DNA from: Helicovermis profundi
Lineage (GTDB): Bacteria; Bacillota; Clostridia; Peptostreptococcales; Acidaminobacteraceae
Reading direction: 5' to 3'
Assembly (NCBI RefSeq): GCF_033097505.1
Contig: NZ_AP028654.1
Span: 2,314,001-2,378,000 of the forward strand
DNA length: 64,000 bases
The notes beneath the pieces were generated by a model. That model was not told where the DNA came from, ran no database searches, and saw only the letters and a program-made list of their open reading frames with translations. This document shows, piece after piece, positions 1 through 8,389 of this stretch. Within the stretch, counting starts at the first letter, position 1. Each line of letters starts with the position of its first letter. The position numbers and the translations under genes are program-made.

Positions 1-266
1 TTATTTTGGAATTTAGTTTAGTGGAGTATGAGAGCTAACATTGCTCCCATAAATGTTTCATTGCTGGGTGAACGATTAATATAGTCAAGTTCAATTGCTA
101 CTGCAAATACTATAGCATATTCAAATCTATACTCAATTACATCACCATAATTATAATTTTTTTTACTAAACCCTCGAAAAGTATATAGATCTTCCTTTTC
201 AACTCTTGCTATACCAACAACATCAATACCCGATAATCTTAGGAATTCTTTAACCGCTTTTGTCAT
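1..266 (-). pseudogene. Broken N-terminal part of a QueG / reductive-dehalogenase-like protein gene
   Basis: The readable part codes 82 residues from an ATG at 266 to a TAA at 18-20. It has the start of the epoxyqueuosine-reductase / reductive-dehalogenase-like fold: an IDVVGIARVE strand near residues 14-23, then a YAIVFAVAIELDYI strand near 50-63 and the beginning of the next helix (FMGAMLALI). Family proteins are several times longer and carry iron-sulfur cysteines further on, absent here. In the next frame the sequence reads on without stop to the window edge (YSTKLNSKI), which suits the continuing helix, so a frameshift near position 30 is likely. No clear ribosome site precedes the ATG. 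The gene may continue left of the window. Family call is tentative. Confidence 0.45.
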
Positions 267-300
267 TGTGTCTTTTGAAATATTTCTAACCTTAGAACTT

Positions 301-420
301 TTCGTTTGTGGTGTTATTCACACAAATATCAAATGGATTAAAGAGGGTTTTATAGAAAAGCCAGATGTAATTGAAAAAATTCTTAACGATAATATACCTG
401 AGTGCATAAAACATACTTAA
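301..420 (+). pseudogene. C-terminal remnant of a TetR/AcrR-type regulator gene
   Basis: A plus-strand frame ending in TAA at 418-420 reads GVIHTNIKWIKEGFIEKP and then VIEKILNDNIPECI, which resembles the last two helices of TetR-family ligand domains (G-v-i..-W-i-..G...-p.-i...l). Upstream of about 300 the frame no longer resembles TetR and no helix-turn-helix or start exists. So only the tail survives, joined head to head with the broken gene at 1-266. The hairpin at 432-473 still follows it as a terminator. I infer a deletion that removed the front of a regulator. A short functional peptide is unlikely. Confidence 0.5.
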
Positions 421-431
421 TCTTTAAATTC

Positions 432-473
432 AAAAAAGCAATTAAATCTTCACTTAAGATTAATTGCTTTTTT
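432..473. terminator. Bidirectional rho-independent terminator
   Basis: Arms 432-450 and 456-473 are complementary apart from one extra base, with A-run and T-run ends, so it can stop transcription from either side. It lies between the TetR remnant (plus) and the hemerythrin gene (minus). Confidence 0.85.
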
Positions 474-491
474 ACTTTCTATTTTTTAATT

Positions 492-920
492 CTAAATCAT
501 ATTAATTTTCAAAAAATCTACATACTTAAAATCAACAGTACTAATATGTTTAAAAATCCACTTAGAAATATACATCATAATTTCATATAAATATTCCTTT
601 GGATATTTTTCTAATCTTTTGGGATCAATATCTTCAAGATAATTTATAAATAAATCGTGCTGTATCAAATGGTTTTCTAACTCCATATAATTATATTTTT
701 TTAAAAGTTCTTCTTCTGTAGTAAAATGATATACAGTGTACTGCTTTAATTCTTCCAAAACTTTTAATGCTTCTACTAAACATTCATCTTCTTCACAAGA
801 ATCTTTAATAATTTTATCGTGAATCTCTTCTCCTATAGCAAAAAGTTTTTTATGCTGCTGATCTATCACTTCAATTCCAACTGAATATTTTTCATCCCAA
901 GTAAACATAGCTTCCTCCAT
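492..920 (-). CDS. Bacteriohemerythrin
   Basis: A 142-residue single-domain hemerythrin: a cytoplasmic four-helix bundle with a non-heme di-iron centre that binds O2 and may store, carry or sense it. All seven usual iron ligands are visible: H23 (DQQHKKL), H65 and E69 (HFTTEE), H84 and H88 (ENHLIQHDLF), H125 and D130 (HISTVD). Length and the opening WDEKYSVGI match the family. The ATG follows a GGAGGAAG-like site. It is a single gene between the terminator at 432-473 and ptsI, with 109 bases separating it from ptsI. In an anaerobe it fits oxygen protection, as does the flavodiiron protein at the right edge. The family call is firm and the physiological role is inferred. Confidence 0.93.
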   Translation of the reverse strand: MEEAMFTWDEKYSVGIEVIDQQHKKLFAIGEEIHDKIIKDSCEEDECLVEALKVLEELKQYTVYHFTTEEELLKKYNYMELENHLIQHDLFINYLEDIDPKRLEKYPKEYLYEIMMYISKWIFKHISTVDFKYVDFLKINMI

Positions 921-1029
921 TCTTATATACTATACTGTATCATACCTACCCTATTTATTAAAAGTAATTCAATTTTTTTATTAAATTTGTATAATAAGTA
1001 CATAAGCGCCATATTAATTTTGGTTAATG

Positions 1030-2724
1030 TTACAATATATTTTTAAGCGTATTTCTAAGTTCAAATGCATCAGAAATATTTAATATCTCATCAATTTTTT
1101 CGTTAATAAATCCTGCATCTGTTTTTGAAATTATCTTTCTTGAATTTAATACTTTTGAAGGATTCATAGAAAATTCATCTAATCCCATGCCTAATAATAA
1201 TGGAATTAATTCTGGATTTCCTGAAACAGAACCACACATTCCCACCCAAATATTATTTTTATGTCCATTTTCTATAATAAGTTTAATTAATCTTAATACT
1301 GCTGGATGAAATGGTGTATATAATTCAGATATAGTTTGATTCATTCTATCAACAGCACTAGTATACTGAATCAAGTCATTTGTTCCAATACTAAAAAAAT
1401 CTACTTCTTTAGCTAATAAATCCGAAATAATGGCTGCGGATGGGATTTCTATCATTATTCCAACTTCGTATTTATTTTTTAAAATAATACCTTCATTTTC
1501 AAGTTCTTTTTTACACTCTTCAATTATTGTTTTAGCTTGTCTTATTTCTCCAATAGAAGATATCATAGGAAACATAATTTTTAAATTTCCATAATTACTT
1601 GCTCTTAAAAGTGCTCGTATTTGAACCTTAAAAATATCCGGATTTTTAAGACAGTACCTAATCGCCCTATATCCTAGAAACGGATTATCTTCTTTAGGAA
1701 TTTTAATATAGGAAATATTTTTATCTCCACCAACATCAAGAGTTCTTATAACCACCGGTTTTCCATTCATTTTTTCAAGAACTGTTTTATAAGATAGAAA
1801 TTGTTCCTCTTCATTTGGGAATTTTTTTCTATCCATAAATAAAAATTCACTTCTATATAGTCCTATTCCTTCACCGTCATTGTCAAGTACATACTCTAAA
1901 TCTTTTGGACTTCCTATATTACATCCAATTTCTACCACTTTACCATCTTTTGAAATTGTCTTTTTTCCAATAAAGGTTTTTAATTCTTCCTTTTTCTCTA
2001 AGTACTCATCATTTAGCCTTATAAATTTATTTTTAATTTCTTCACTAGGATTTATAAATATTTGACCACTATTTCCATCAAATGCAATTATATCTCCATT
2101 TTTTATATTTTCAATATCATCACCTAATCCAACAATTGCAGGTATTCCCTTTGTTCTTGCAACAATTGCCGAATGAGAGGTAACCCCTCCATTTCTTGTA
2201 ATAAATCCTAAAATTTTATTAATATCCATTTTAGCAGTGTCTGATGGAGCTAAATCATTTGCTACTATTATTACTCCTAATCTATTATATATTTCATTAT
2301 TTCTGTCTAATAGTTTATCTACTAGTCTCTTTGTAACATCTTTAATATCAATTGCTCTTTCTTTTAAATAAGAATCATCAATTGATTCAAATATTTCAAT
2401 AAATGATTTTGATACACTAGAAACAGCCCACGCAGAATTAACCTTTTTAGAACTTATTAACTCTTTTGATTTATCAATAAATTCTGGATCTTCAAGCATC
2501 ATAAGATGTGCTTCAAATATTTTTGATTCTTCTAGACCAATTGTAAGTTTAGTAGTATCAATTAAATCCTTTAAATCAAGCTTACAACTATCTATCGCTT
2601 TTTCAAATTTTTCTATTTCTTTTTTTACATTTTTAATAGTTATTTTTTCAATTATATTTTCTTCTTCCAATACAAAAACTTTACCAAGGGCATAGCCAAA
2701 AGATGCTCCTAAACCTTTTATCAT
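1030..2724 (-). CDS. ptsI: PTS enzyme I (phosphoenolpyruvate-protein phosphotransferase)
   Basis: A 564-residue cytoplasmic enzyme I that takes phosphate from PEP and passes it to HPr. The N-terminal HPr-binding helices cover about residues 30-140. The swivelling phosphohistidine domain has H184 in GGVTSHSAIVAR. The PEP-binding barrel follows, with YRSEFLFMDR, RTLDVGGDK, GTNDLIQYTSAVDRMN and the active-site Cys segment GMCGSVSGNPELIP. Length is normal for the family. It starts at an ATG after AAGGAGAT. It is the last gene of the amino-sugar operon, 12 bases after nagB, so EI is co-made with its HPr, IIA, IIB and IIC. I see no strong hairpin after the stop. Whether another ptsI exists in the genome cannot be told here. 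Confidence 0.97.
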   Translation of the reverse strand: MIKGLGASFGYALGKVFVLEEENIIEKITIKNVKKEIEKFEKAIDSCKLDLKDLIDTTKLTIGLEESKIFEAHLMMLEDPEFIDKSKELISSKKVNSAWAVSSVSKSFIEIFESIDDSYLKERAIDIKDVTKRLVDKLLDRNNEIYNRLGVIIVANDLAPSDTAKMDINKILGFITRNGGVTSHSAIVARTKGIPAIVGLGDDIENIKNGDIIAFDGNSGQIFINPSEEIKNKFIRLNDEYLEKKEELKTFIGKKTISKDGKVVEIGCNIGSPKDLEYVLDNDGEGIGLYRSEFLFMDRKKFPNEEEQFLSYKTVLEKMNGKPVVIRTLDVGGDKNISYIKIPKEDNPFLGYRAIRYCLKNPDIFKVQIRALLRASNYGNLKIMFPMISSIGEIRQAKTIIEECKKELENEGIILKNKYEVGIMIEIPSAAIISDLLAKEVDFFSIGTNDLIQYTSAVDRMNQTISELYTPFHPAVLRLIKLIIENGHKNNIWVGMCGSVSGNPELIPLLLGMGLDEFSMNPSKVLNSRKIISKTDAGFINEKIDEILNISDAFELRNTLKNIL

Positions 2725-2736
2725 ATGATTATCTCC

Positions 2737-3504
2737 TTATTCTATTTTAATATATTTACTATCCATTCCTCTTCTACCACTTATTTTTCTAGCTGCATCT
2801 TCATCTAATATAACTGTAACATCTTTATGAAGTTGAAGTGCGGATGCTGGAAGATTAGGATTAATTGGGCCAAATATCATATCATATACAGTATCAGCTT
2901 TATCAATTCCACTCGCTATTAAAACAATTTTTTTAGAGTGCATAATTGTCTTAATACCCATAGAGATTGCTTTTTTAGGAACTTCATCTATTGAATCAAA
3001 AAACCTTGAATTTGCATCAATAGTATCATCATCTAAATCAACCAAATGTGTCATTGCTTCAAATTTAAGGTCTGGTTCATTAAATCCAATATGACCATTT
3101 CTACCTATACCAAGTAGTTGTAAATCAATACCGCCTTTTCCTCTTATTTTAGCTTCATAATCATTGCATTCTTTTTCAATATCTTCACACATTCCATTTG
3201 GAATATTAATATTGTTTTTATCGATATTCACTTTCTCAAATAAATTCTTATTCATAAAATAATAATAACTTTGTGCATTTTCTGAATCTATACCATAATA
3301 CTCATCTAAATTAAATGAAACGATTTTTTTAAAATCAATCAAGCCGTCATTATACATTTTAACCAGTACTTTATATGTACCTATCGGCGTAGCTCCAGTT
3401 GCGAGTCCTAAACGCGTTTCTGGATTCATAATAAGTTGACCTGCTATTAAATGTGCAGCTTTAGTGCTAAGTTCTTCATAATTTTTAGCTACAATAATCC
3501 TCAT
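2737..3504 (-). CDS. nagB: Glucosamine-6-phosphate deaminase
   Basis: A 255-residue NagB that converts glucosamine-6-phosphate to fructose-6-phosphate and ammonia, the step feeding amino sugars into glycolysis. Family hallmarks are GLATGATPIGTYK, the loop FNLDEYYGI and GIGRNGHIGFNEP with the catalytic Asp/His region, followed by conserved C-terminal ALQLHKDVTVILDE. Length is within the usual 240-266. The ATG follows TGGAGGGT. It lies 72 bases after nagA and 12 before ptsI in the same operon, so product and substrate flow NagA to NagB. No allosteric regulation can be judged from sequence. Confidence 0.97.
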   Translation of the reverse strand: MRIIVAKNYEELSTKAAHLIAGQLIMNPETRLGLATGATPIGTYKVLVKMYNDGLIDFKKIVSFNLDEYYGIDSENAQSYYYFMNKNLFEKVNIDKNNINIPNGMCEDIEKECNDYEAKIRGKGGIDLQLLGIGRNGHIGFNEPDLKFEAMTHLVDLDDDTIDANSRFFDSIDEVPKKAISMGIKTIMHSKKIVLIASGIDKADTVYDMIFGPINPNLPASALQLHKDVTVILDEDAARKISGRRGMDSKYIKIE

Positions 3505-3576
3505 TTTTACCCTCCAAAATTATCTTTTACAAATCATATCACTAAATAAAGCAATCTTTATGCCAACATAGTGTCA

Positions 3577-4725
3577 TTAAGCGACTGAATAAACAATTTC
3601 TCCGCCTATAACCGTCATACAAAGATTTAACTTCTCATCAAGTACTGTAAAATCAGCTAAATTATTTAATTTTATACTCCCATAGCCTTTATCATATATA
3701 CCGAGAAGTTTAGCTTGATTTGTACTTGAAATTTTAGATAATCCAATTAAATCTATTGAAGTATATTCTTTAAAATTTCTTAAAGCTTGATCAAATTTAA
3801 GTACTGAACCAGCTAAAGTACCATTTTTAAGCCTTGCACTAGTTTCATCTACAATTACATCAAATTCACCTAATAAATAAGTGCCTTTTTTTAAACACTG
3901 TGCTCTCATTGCATCTGTAATTAACATAATTTTATCATCGCTTTTTTGTTTTAAAATCATTTGGTATAGATTTTGATTCACATGTATATTATCTGCAATA
4001 ATTTCTGCAAAAGTATCTGTATTAAAACACGCACCTATCATTCCAGGTCTTCTATGATGTAATGGACTCATAGCATTAAAAAGGTGAGTAAAACTTTTAG
4101 CTCCTATTTCTATAGCTCTTATTGTTTCTTCGTAAGTTGCATTCGAATGTCCAAGTGATATCACGATATTATTCTCTTTTGCCCATTTTATTAATTTTTC
4201 TGACTCATTTTGGTTTGGAGCTAATGTAATTATCTTAATAATATCTTTATGAATTTCAAGCAAGCTTGAATCAGCTTTAATTATCCACCTTTCATTATGT
4301 GCACCTTTTTTTTCTTTATCAATAAAAGGTCCTTCTAAATGAACACCCAAAATTCTAGCATATTTTTTCCCATTTTTTTCATTTTCTATAGCTTTTTTCA
4401 CCTTAAGAATAGCATTATTAATATTATTAAACTCATCTGTAATTGTTGCAACTAGAAATGATGTTACGCCTGATTTAACAATTGATTTTGCAATTTCAAT
4501 TATTGAATTTTCATCTCTATCCATCACGTCAAATCCATTGGAACCATGAATATGAACATCTATAAAACCAGGAAAAACAAATTTACCATCTAGATTGATT
4601 TCCTGTATAATATCATTTTTATTTACATCTTCTATATCAAAAGACAAAATTTGTTCATCAAAGACTAAGTCACTTCTAATAATTTTATCTTCTAAAATCA
4701 AATTTGCATTTTTAAATATTTTCAT
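3577..4725 (-). CDS. nagA: N-acetylglucosamine-6-phosphate deacetylase
   Basis: A 382-residue amidohydrolase-fold enzyme that removes acetate from GlcNAc-6-phosphate. It shows the metal and substrate motifs FPGFIDVHIHGSNGFD, HLEGPFIDKEKKGAH, SLGHSNATYE, HLFNAMSPLHHRRPG and LITDAMRA. The ATG at 4725 is chosen because AAGAAGG sits nine bases upstream. A longer in-frame start up to 4818 would run into the mupG coding region and has no ribosome site. It lies 16 bases after mupG and 72 before nagB. It should act on the GlcNAc-6-phosphate released by the MupG-like enzyme or made from MurNAc-6-phosphate elsewhere. Confidence 0.96.
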   Translation of the reverse strand: MKIFKNANLILEDKIIRSDLVFDEQILSFDIEDVNKNDIIQEINLDGKFVFPGFIDVHIHGSNGFDVMDRDENSIIEIAKSIVKSGVTSFLVATITDEFNNINNAILKVKKAIENEKNGKKYARILGVHLEGPFIDKEKKGAHNERWIIKADSSLLEIHKDIIKIITLAPNQNESEKLIKWAKENNIVISLGHSNATYEETIRAIEIGAKSFTHLFNAMSPLHHRRPGMIGACFNTDTFAEIIADNIHVNQNLYQMILKQKSDDKIMLITDAMRAQCLKKGTYLLGEFDVIVDETSARLKNGTLAGSVLKFDQALRNFKEYTSIDLIGLSKISSTNQAKLLGIYDKGYGSIKLNNLADFTVLDEKLNLCMTVIGGEIVYSVA

Positions 4726-4741
4726 AATTATTACCTTCTTA

Positions 4742-5824
4742 TTACTTATTAAATTTAAATTTTTGCCAGGGTAAAATGCTATCCAATAAATAAATTTCCT
4801 CTGCTTTAATCTTTCCAACTACATTAGTTTTTCCACTATTCTTCATATCTTTGAGTGCTATTTGTAATTCTCCTTTATATCTTTTATATAGAGAACTTTC
4901 AATTAATATATCTCCTTTTTTTATATCTATATTTGTGTGTGCTTTAAATTCCTTTGACCTATATTTAACTCTACTTTGAGTTGATCTTATTAAATATTCA
5001 CTAACATCACCTCTGTTAAAGTGAAATTCATCAAATATAATTTTATTCTCAATTTCACTATTTTCTTTACTTGGTGTAACTGTAAGTGACAATATATTAG
5101 CACTAATATTTCCAACTTTTTTTAGTTCTTGCTCACAGGCAAATTGATTTGCAATAATTACATCATCAATCAAATTGGTATTAAATAAATCTTTCACAGC
5201 AATATCAATATCTAAAACTCTATGTTCTTCAAGCGTACATAGCCCTTCATTAACTGGCCATGGTCCTTCAAGTGCAGTTTTACTAGATACAAATGCAGCT
5301 GTTCTTATTCCAAGCTCTTTAAACTGCCTTGATGTTTTAATAAAATGTTTTCTTGATAAACCAGTATATTTATGTGGATAAAAATTATGACATCCAATTA
5401 TACTATCAGTATTTGGCATATAAGATAAAATGTTATCAATATACTTTGTTCCATTACTCATATTAAGTTCAATTTTCAATCTACTCTTATCAAATGACAT
5501 TATTGATTCTTCTATACCAGAAAAACCTAAATCTAATCTAATTCCATAAAAACCAATTTCATCAAAAAAACTTAAATCTTGATACGAAATATTAAATTTA
5601 TCCATAACAGAAGGACTCACATCTGCTATTACTTTCATATTATTTAAACTTGCAGTCTCCGTAATTTTCTTATAAAAATTCTTCACCTCTTCTTTCGAAT
5701 CATCAGTAGAAATTAAACAAGTAAAAATTCTAGTAAAACCATATTTTGAAGATAATTTAATATATTCTAAAATTCTGCTTATGTTTTCTCGATTTGGATA
5801 AATTGAAATTCCAATCTCTCTCAT
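4742..5824 (-). CDS. mupG: MupG-family (DUF871) 6-phospho-glycosidase
   Basis: A 360-residue protein of the old outer-surface-protein / DUF871 family, whose studied member MupG is a cytoplasmic 6-phospho-N-acetylmuramidase cleaving MurNAc-6-phosphate-GlcNAc. It opens with the barrel strand GISIYPNRE, has IADVSPSVMD, GIRLDLGF, CHNFYPHKYTGLS and EHR, and ends in a cyclophilin-like domain (about 245-360; FNRGDVSEYLIRST). ATG 5824 is preferred because GGAGGT lies just before it. The in-frame ATG at 5836 overlaps that site. The neighbours (lactose/cellobiose-type PTS, NagA, NagB) make a 6-phospho disaccharide the likely substrate. No murQ etherase is present in the window, so MurNAc specificity is inference. 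Confidence 0.85.
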   Translation of the reverse strand: MREIGISIYPNRENISRILEYIKLSSKYGFTRIFTCLISTDDSKEEVKNFYKKITETASLNNMKVIADVSPSVMDKFNISYQDLSFFDEIGFYGIRLDLGFSGIEESIMSFDKSRLKIELNMSNGTKYIDNILSYMPNTDSIIGCHNFYPHKYTGLSRKHFIKTSRQFKELGIRTAAFVSSKTALEGPWPVNEGLCTLEEHRVLDIDIAVKDLFNTNLIDDVIIANQFACEQELKKVGNISANILSLTVTPSKENSEIENKIIFDEFHFNRGDVSEYLIRSTQSRVKYRSKEFKAHTNIDIKKGDILIESSLYKRYKGELQIALKDMKNSGKTNVVGKIKAEEIYLLDSILPWQKFKFNK

Positions 5825-5884
5825 AATAACCTCCATCTAAAATCAATTAATACTACTCTAAATCATATACATTAATATAAATAT

Positions 5885-5924
5885 ATTCTAAGCTTTAAAG
5901 ATTATTAATCTTTAAGCTTAGAAT
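5885..5924. other. Strong intra-operon stem-loop between PTS IIA and mupG
   Basis: Arms 5885-5903 and 5907-5924 pair over 18 bp with one bulged base and a 3-base loop. No clear T-run follows on the minus strand, so it may be a processing or stabilising hairpin, or a partial terminator that lowers expression of the enzyme genes relative to the transporter. Confidence 0.6.
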
Positions 5925-5948
5925 ATTATATATACTATATTGATATTT

Positions 5949-6260
5949 TTACTTTTCCTCTATTTTTTTATAAAGTTCAATAAATTCTTTAGCAATATCT
6001 TTAAACATTAAAGTATTCATTAAGTGATCTTGAGCATGAACCATTAAGAGTGATATTTCAGTAGTTTTACCTGATGCCTCATTTTGAATTAATTTAGTTT
6101 GTTCATTATGTGCAAGCACAATTTTACTCTCAGCCTCATTAATTTTAATTTCTGCATTTTTAAAATCATTTTTTTTAGCAAAAGCAATTGCCTCAAACAA
6201 ACTACTTTTTGCATCTCCACTGTGTGTAATTATCTGAAAAATAATCATTTCTAAGTTCAT
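5949..6260 (-). CDS. PTS lactose/cellobiose-type IIA component
   Basis: A 103-residue cytoplasmic IIA of the lactose/N,N'-diacetylchitobiose family that carries phosphate from HPr-His15 to IIB. It is an all-helical protein with the phospho-accepting H75 in LLMVHAQDHLM. The early FQIITHSGDAKSSLFEAI helix is typical. The length matches single-domain LacF/ChbA proteins. The ATG follows AGGAGAAAAG. It lies between the IIC gene (27 bases upstream) and the strong stem-loop before mupG. The sugar cannot be fixed by IIA alone. The neighbouring NagA, NagB and MupG point to an amino-sugar disaccharide. Confidence 0.95.
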   Translation of the reverse strand: MNLEMIIFQIITHSGDAKSSLFEAIAFAKKNDFKNAEIKINEAESKIVLAHNEQTKLIQNEASGKTTEISLLMVHAQDHLMNTLMFKDIAKEFIELYKKIEEK

Positions 6261-6287
6261 ATCTTTTCTCCTATCAATAAGTAATAA

Positions 6288-7613
6288 TTAATTTGCTTTT
6301 TTAAGTTTTTCTTTACTTTCTCTTTTTTCTTCTAATTTTTCTCCTGCAATAATAAATGGTATATACATTAATACTGCGAGTACTAAGTTAAATGCTGCAA
6401 GAATTCCTCCTCTAATAGAACTTGTAGCAAGTGCTGCACCAATAATTGGTGGGAAAGTCCACGGAACCATGGCAATAGTTTTTGGTACAAGTCCACTAGC
6501 CATTGCAAAATATGATATTATTACAAGCACCACTGGTCCAAATAAAAACGGTATAAATAGTAATGGGTTTAATACTATTGGCATTCCAAAAATTACAGGT
6601 TCATTAATATTAAATAATCCAGGTCCAATTCCTAACTTTGCAATTTCTTTGTTTTGCTTTCTTTTACCAGAAATAAATATTGCAATAAGTAGCGATAGTG
6701 TTGTTCCCGCTCCTCCTAAATAAACAAATGTATCTAAAAATGGCTTAGTTACAATATGCACTGGTGGAAGTCCTGCTGCTACAGCCTCCATATTAGCATT
6801 TAATAATGGTAACAAAATTGGCTCAATTACACTACCTATAATATTGGAACCATGTAATCCAAAGAACCATAAAAATTGTGTCATAAACACTATAGTAACT
6901 GCTGAACCTAATGAATCTGCTACATTTTGAAGTGGTGTAGATACGAATTTACTAATAAGTGCAAATATATTTGAACCACTTGAGGCAAATCCAATAAAAA
7001 TAGTTAAAAGTGCAAAAATTGATAGTACTATAATTCCTGGTATTAAAGATGCAAAAGACTTTGAAACTGCTGGTGGAACTGTATCTGGCATTTTTATTGT
7101 AAGTTTATCGCTCTTCGATAATTTAACAAAAATTTCAGTTGATACTAAAGCCACAATAATTGCTACAAACATTCCTTGAGCATTGATATAGGTCCAACTA
7201 ATGTTTCCCCATGCACTAAATGCTTCTCCAGAAGGTGAAGTAACGTTAGCTGCTTGCGGTAAGAGTATTGCAAAATTTGCAAGCGAAATCAAACCTGCAG
7301 AAAGTCCATTAGCTTCATATGATTTTGCCAAATTATATGAAATCGAGAATACTAAGAACAAAGAAATTACTGCAAATGTTCCCCACCAAATATTACCACC
7401 AAATGATTTCCATGATCCACCAAATATATTATTCATAATATTTTGATATCCTGGAATAGGTAAATTATTTAAAAGTACTGCAAATGATCCAGCAATAATC
7501 AATGGCATTAATGCAACAAATCCATCACGAATTGCAACTAGATGTCTTTGCGAACCAAATTTTGCTGCTACTGGTACAACTTTTCTTTCTAAGAAAGAAA
7601 TAAATCCATTCAT
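6288..7613 (-). CDS. PTS lactose/cellobiose-type IIC permease
   Basis: A 441-residue integral membrane IIC that moves the sugar across the membrane for phosphorylation by IIB. It has about ten hydrophobic segments, the N-terminal GSQRHLVAIRDGFVALMPL signature and the conserved loop FNINEPVIFGMPIVLNP of the CelB/ChbC family, close to the usual 420-450 residues. The C-terminus is charged (KLEEKRESKEKLKK). The ATG follows AGGGGGAA. It is the third gene of the operon, between IIB and IIA. The family takes beta-linked disaccharides such as cellobiose, lactose and diacetylchitobiose. The amino-sugar enzymes downstream suggest a GlcNAc-containing one here. Confidence 0.95.
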   Translation of the reverse strand: MNGFISFLERKVVPVAAKFGSQRHLVAIRDGFVALMPLIIAGSFAVLLNNLPIPGYQNIMNNIFGGSWKSFGGNIWWGTFAVISLFLVFSISYNLAKSYEANGLSAGLISLANFAILLPQAANVTSPSGEAFSAWGNISWTYINAQGMFVAIIVALVSTEIFVKLSKSDKLTIKMPDTVPPAVSKSFASLIPGIIVLSIFALLTIFIGFASSGSNIFALISKFVSTPLQNVADSLGSAVTIVFMTQFLWFFGLHGSNIIGSVIEPILLPLLNANMEAVAAGLPPVHIVTKPFLDTFVYLGGAGTTLSLLIAIFISGKRKQNKEIAKLGIGPGLFNINEPVIFGMPIVLNPLLFIPFLFGPVVLVIISYFAMASGLVPKTIAMVPWTFPPIIGAALATSSIRGGILAAFNLVLAVLMYIPFIIAGEKLEEKRESKEKLKKAN

Positions 7614-7651
7614 ATTTTTTCCCCCTAAATCATATTAGAAATATTATATAG

Positions 7652-7957
7652 TTATTCTTTCATAATTTCATACGCTTGCTTTAATACTGCATCTCCATTC
7701 ATAGTACCATAATTAACACTCCCTATAACTTCAACAGGAATAGAATTCTTAGCAAGCATATCTGTAATTTTACCTAATAAAAATCTAACTTGTGGACCTA
7801 AAAGCACAGCATTTACATCAGTATGATTTTTTACTTCTGATTCTGCTATTGCAAATATTTCAACCTGCTTGCCTTGATCAAGGGCAGCTACTTGCATTTT
7901 TTTTACAAGAAGAGAAGTTGACATTCCAGCAGAACAAACTAACATTATTTTCTTCAT
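7652..7957 (-). CDS. PTS lactose/cellobiose-type IIB component
   Basis: A 101-residue cytoplasmic IIB with the phosphocysteine C8 in MLVCSAGMSTSLL, the standard P-loop of the chitobiose/cellobiose class. It accepts phosphate from IIA-His75 and gives it to the incoming sugar. Further family features are AIAESEV and LLGPQVRFLL. Length is typical. The ATG follows TAGGAGGTG. It lies between the HPr gene and IIC, so all PTS parts are separate polypeptides in one operon. Confidence 0.96.
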   Translation of the reverse strand: MKKIMLVCSAGMSTSLLVKKMQVAALDQGKQVEIFAIAESEVKNHTDVNAVLLGPQVRFLLGKITDMLAKNSIPVEVIGSVNYGTMNGDAVLKQAYEIMKE

Positions 7958-7982
7958 AATTCACCTCCTAAAATTTTTTTAT

Positions 7983-8252
7983 TTATTTTTCATTAGCTAA
8001 TGACCTTTTAAATAATTCCTTAATATTTTCCATTGCAATTATTTCATCTTCACCATTTGTTTTTAAAATTAACTCATCTTCAAAAGATGCACCTACACTT
8101 AAAATACTCATAATGCTTTTAGCATTTACAACCTTTCCATCTTTTTCAATACAAATATTACTACTGTATTTTTGAGCCTCCATGGCAAGAATACTTGCCG
8201 GTCTTGCATGTAATCCAGTTTTATTTGATACTACAATTTTAAAGTTTTGCAC
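7983..8252 (-). CDS. ptsH: HPr phosphocarrier protein
   Basis: An 89-residue HPr with the phosphohistidine H15 (TGLHARPAS) and the regulatory serine S46 (AKSIMSIL) expected in low-GC Gram-positives. The serine suggests it could serve HPr kinase and CcpA signalling as well as sugar phosphorylation. It is the first gene of the operon, 27 bases before IIB. Its ATG follows GGAGTG and lies about 40 bases below a sigma-54 promoter. An HPr placed first in a sugar-specific operon that also ends with EI is less usual than a free ptsHI pair. It may be operon-specific or the only HPr of the cell. Confidence 0.95.
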   Translation of the reverse strand: MQNFKIVVSNKTGLHARPASILAMEAQKYSSNICIEKDGKVVNAKSIMSILSVGASFEDELILKTNGEDEIIAMENIKELFKRSLANEK

Positions 8253-8288
8253 ATTATCACTCCTCTATTTTTCTTTCACTATATATAT

Positions 8289-8306
8289 GAGCATATTTCA
8301 TGCCAA
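8289..8306 (-). promoter_or_regulatory. Sigma-54 (-24/-12) promoter of the amino-sugar PTS operon
   Basis: On the minus strand the sequence TTGGCATGAAATATGCT has GG at 8304-8303 and GC at 8292-8291 with exactly ten bases between, the sigma-54 spacing, and TGGCA as in the consensus. The HPr ATG lies about 40 bases downstream. The adjacent activator gene carries a sigma-54-contacting AAA+ domain, which supports the call. Confidence 0.85.
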
Positions 8307-8389
8307 TTTTTAAAATATAAATTTATTTTTTTTATTTCTTAACTTTGGCTATTTTACTAGCATTTAAAATTTATTTTTACAAAATAAAA

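Noticed and set aside
4726-4818. N-terminal extension of nagA into mupG
   Set aside because: It adds residues unlike the family and lacks a ribosome site, while ATG 4725 has AAGAAGG upstream.
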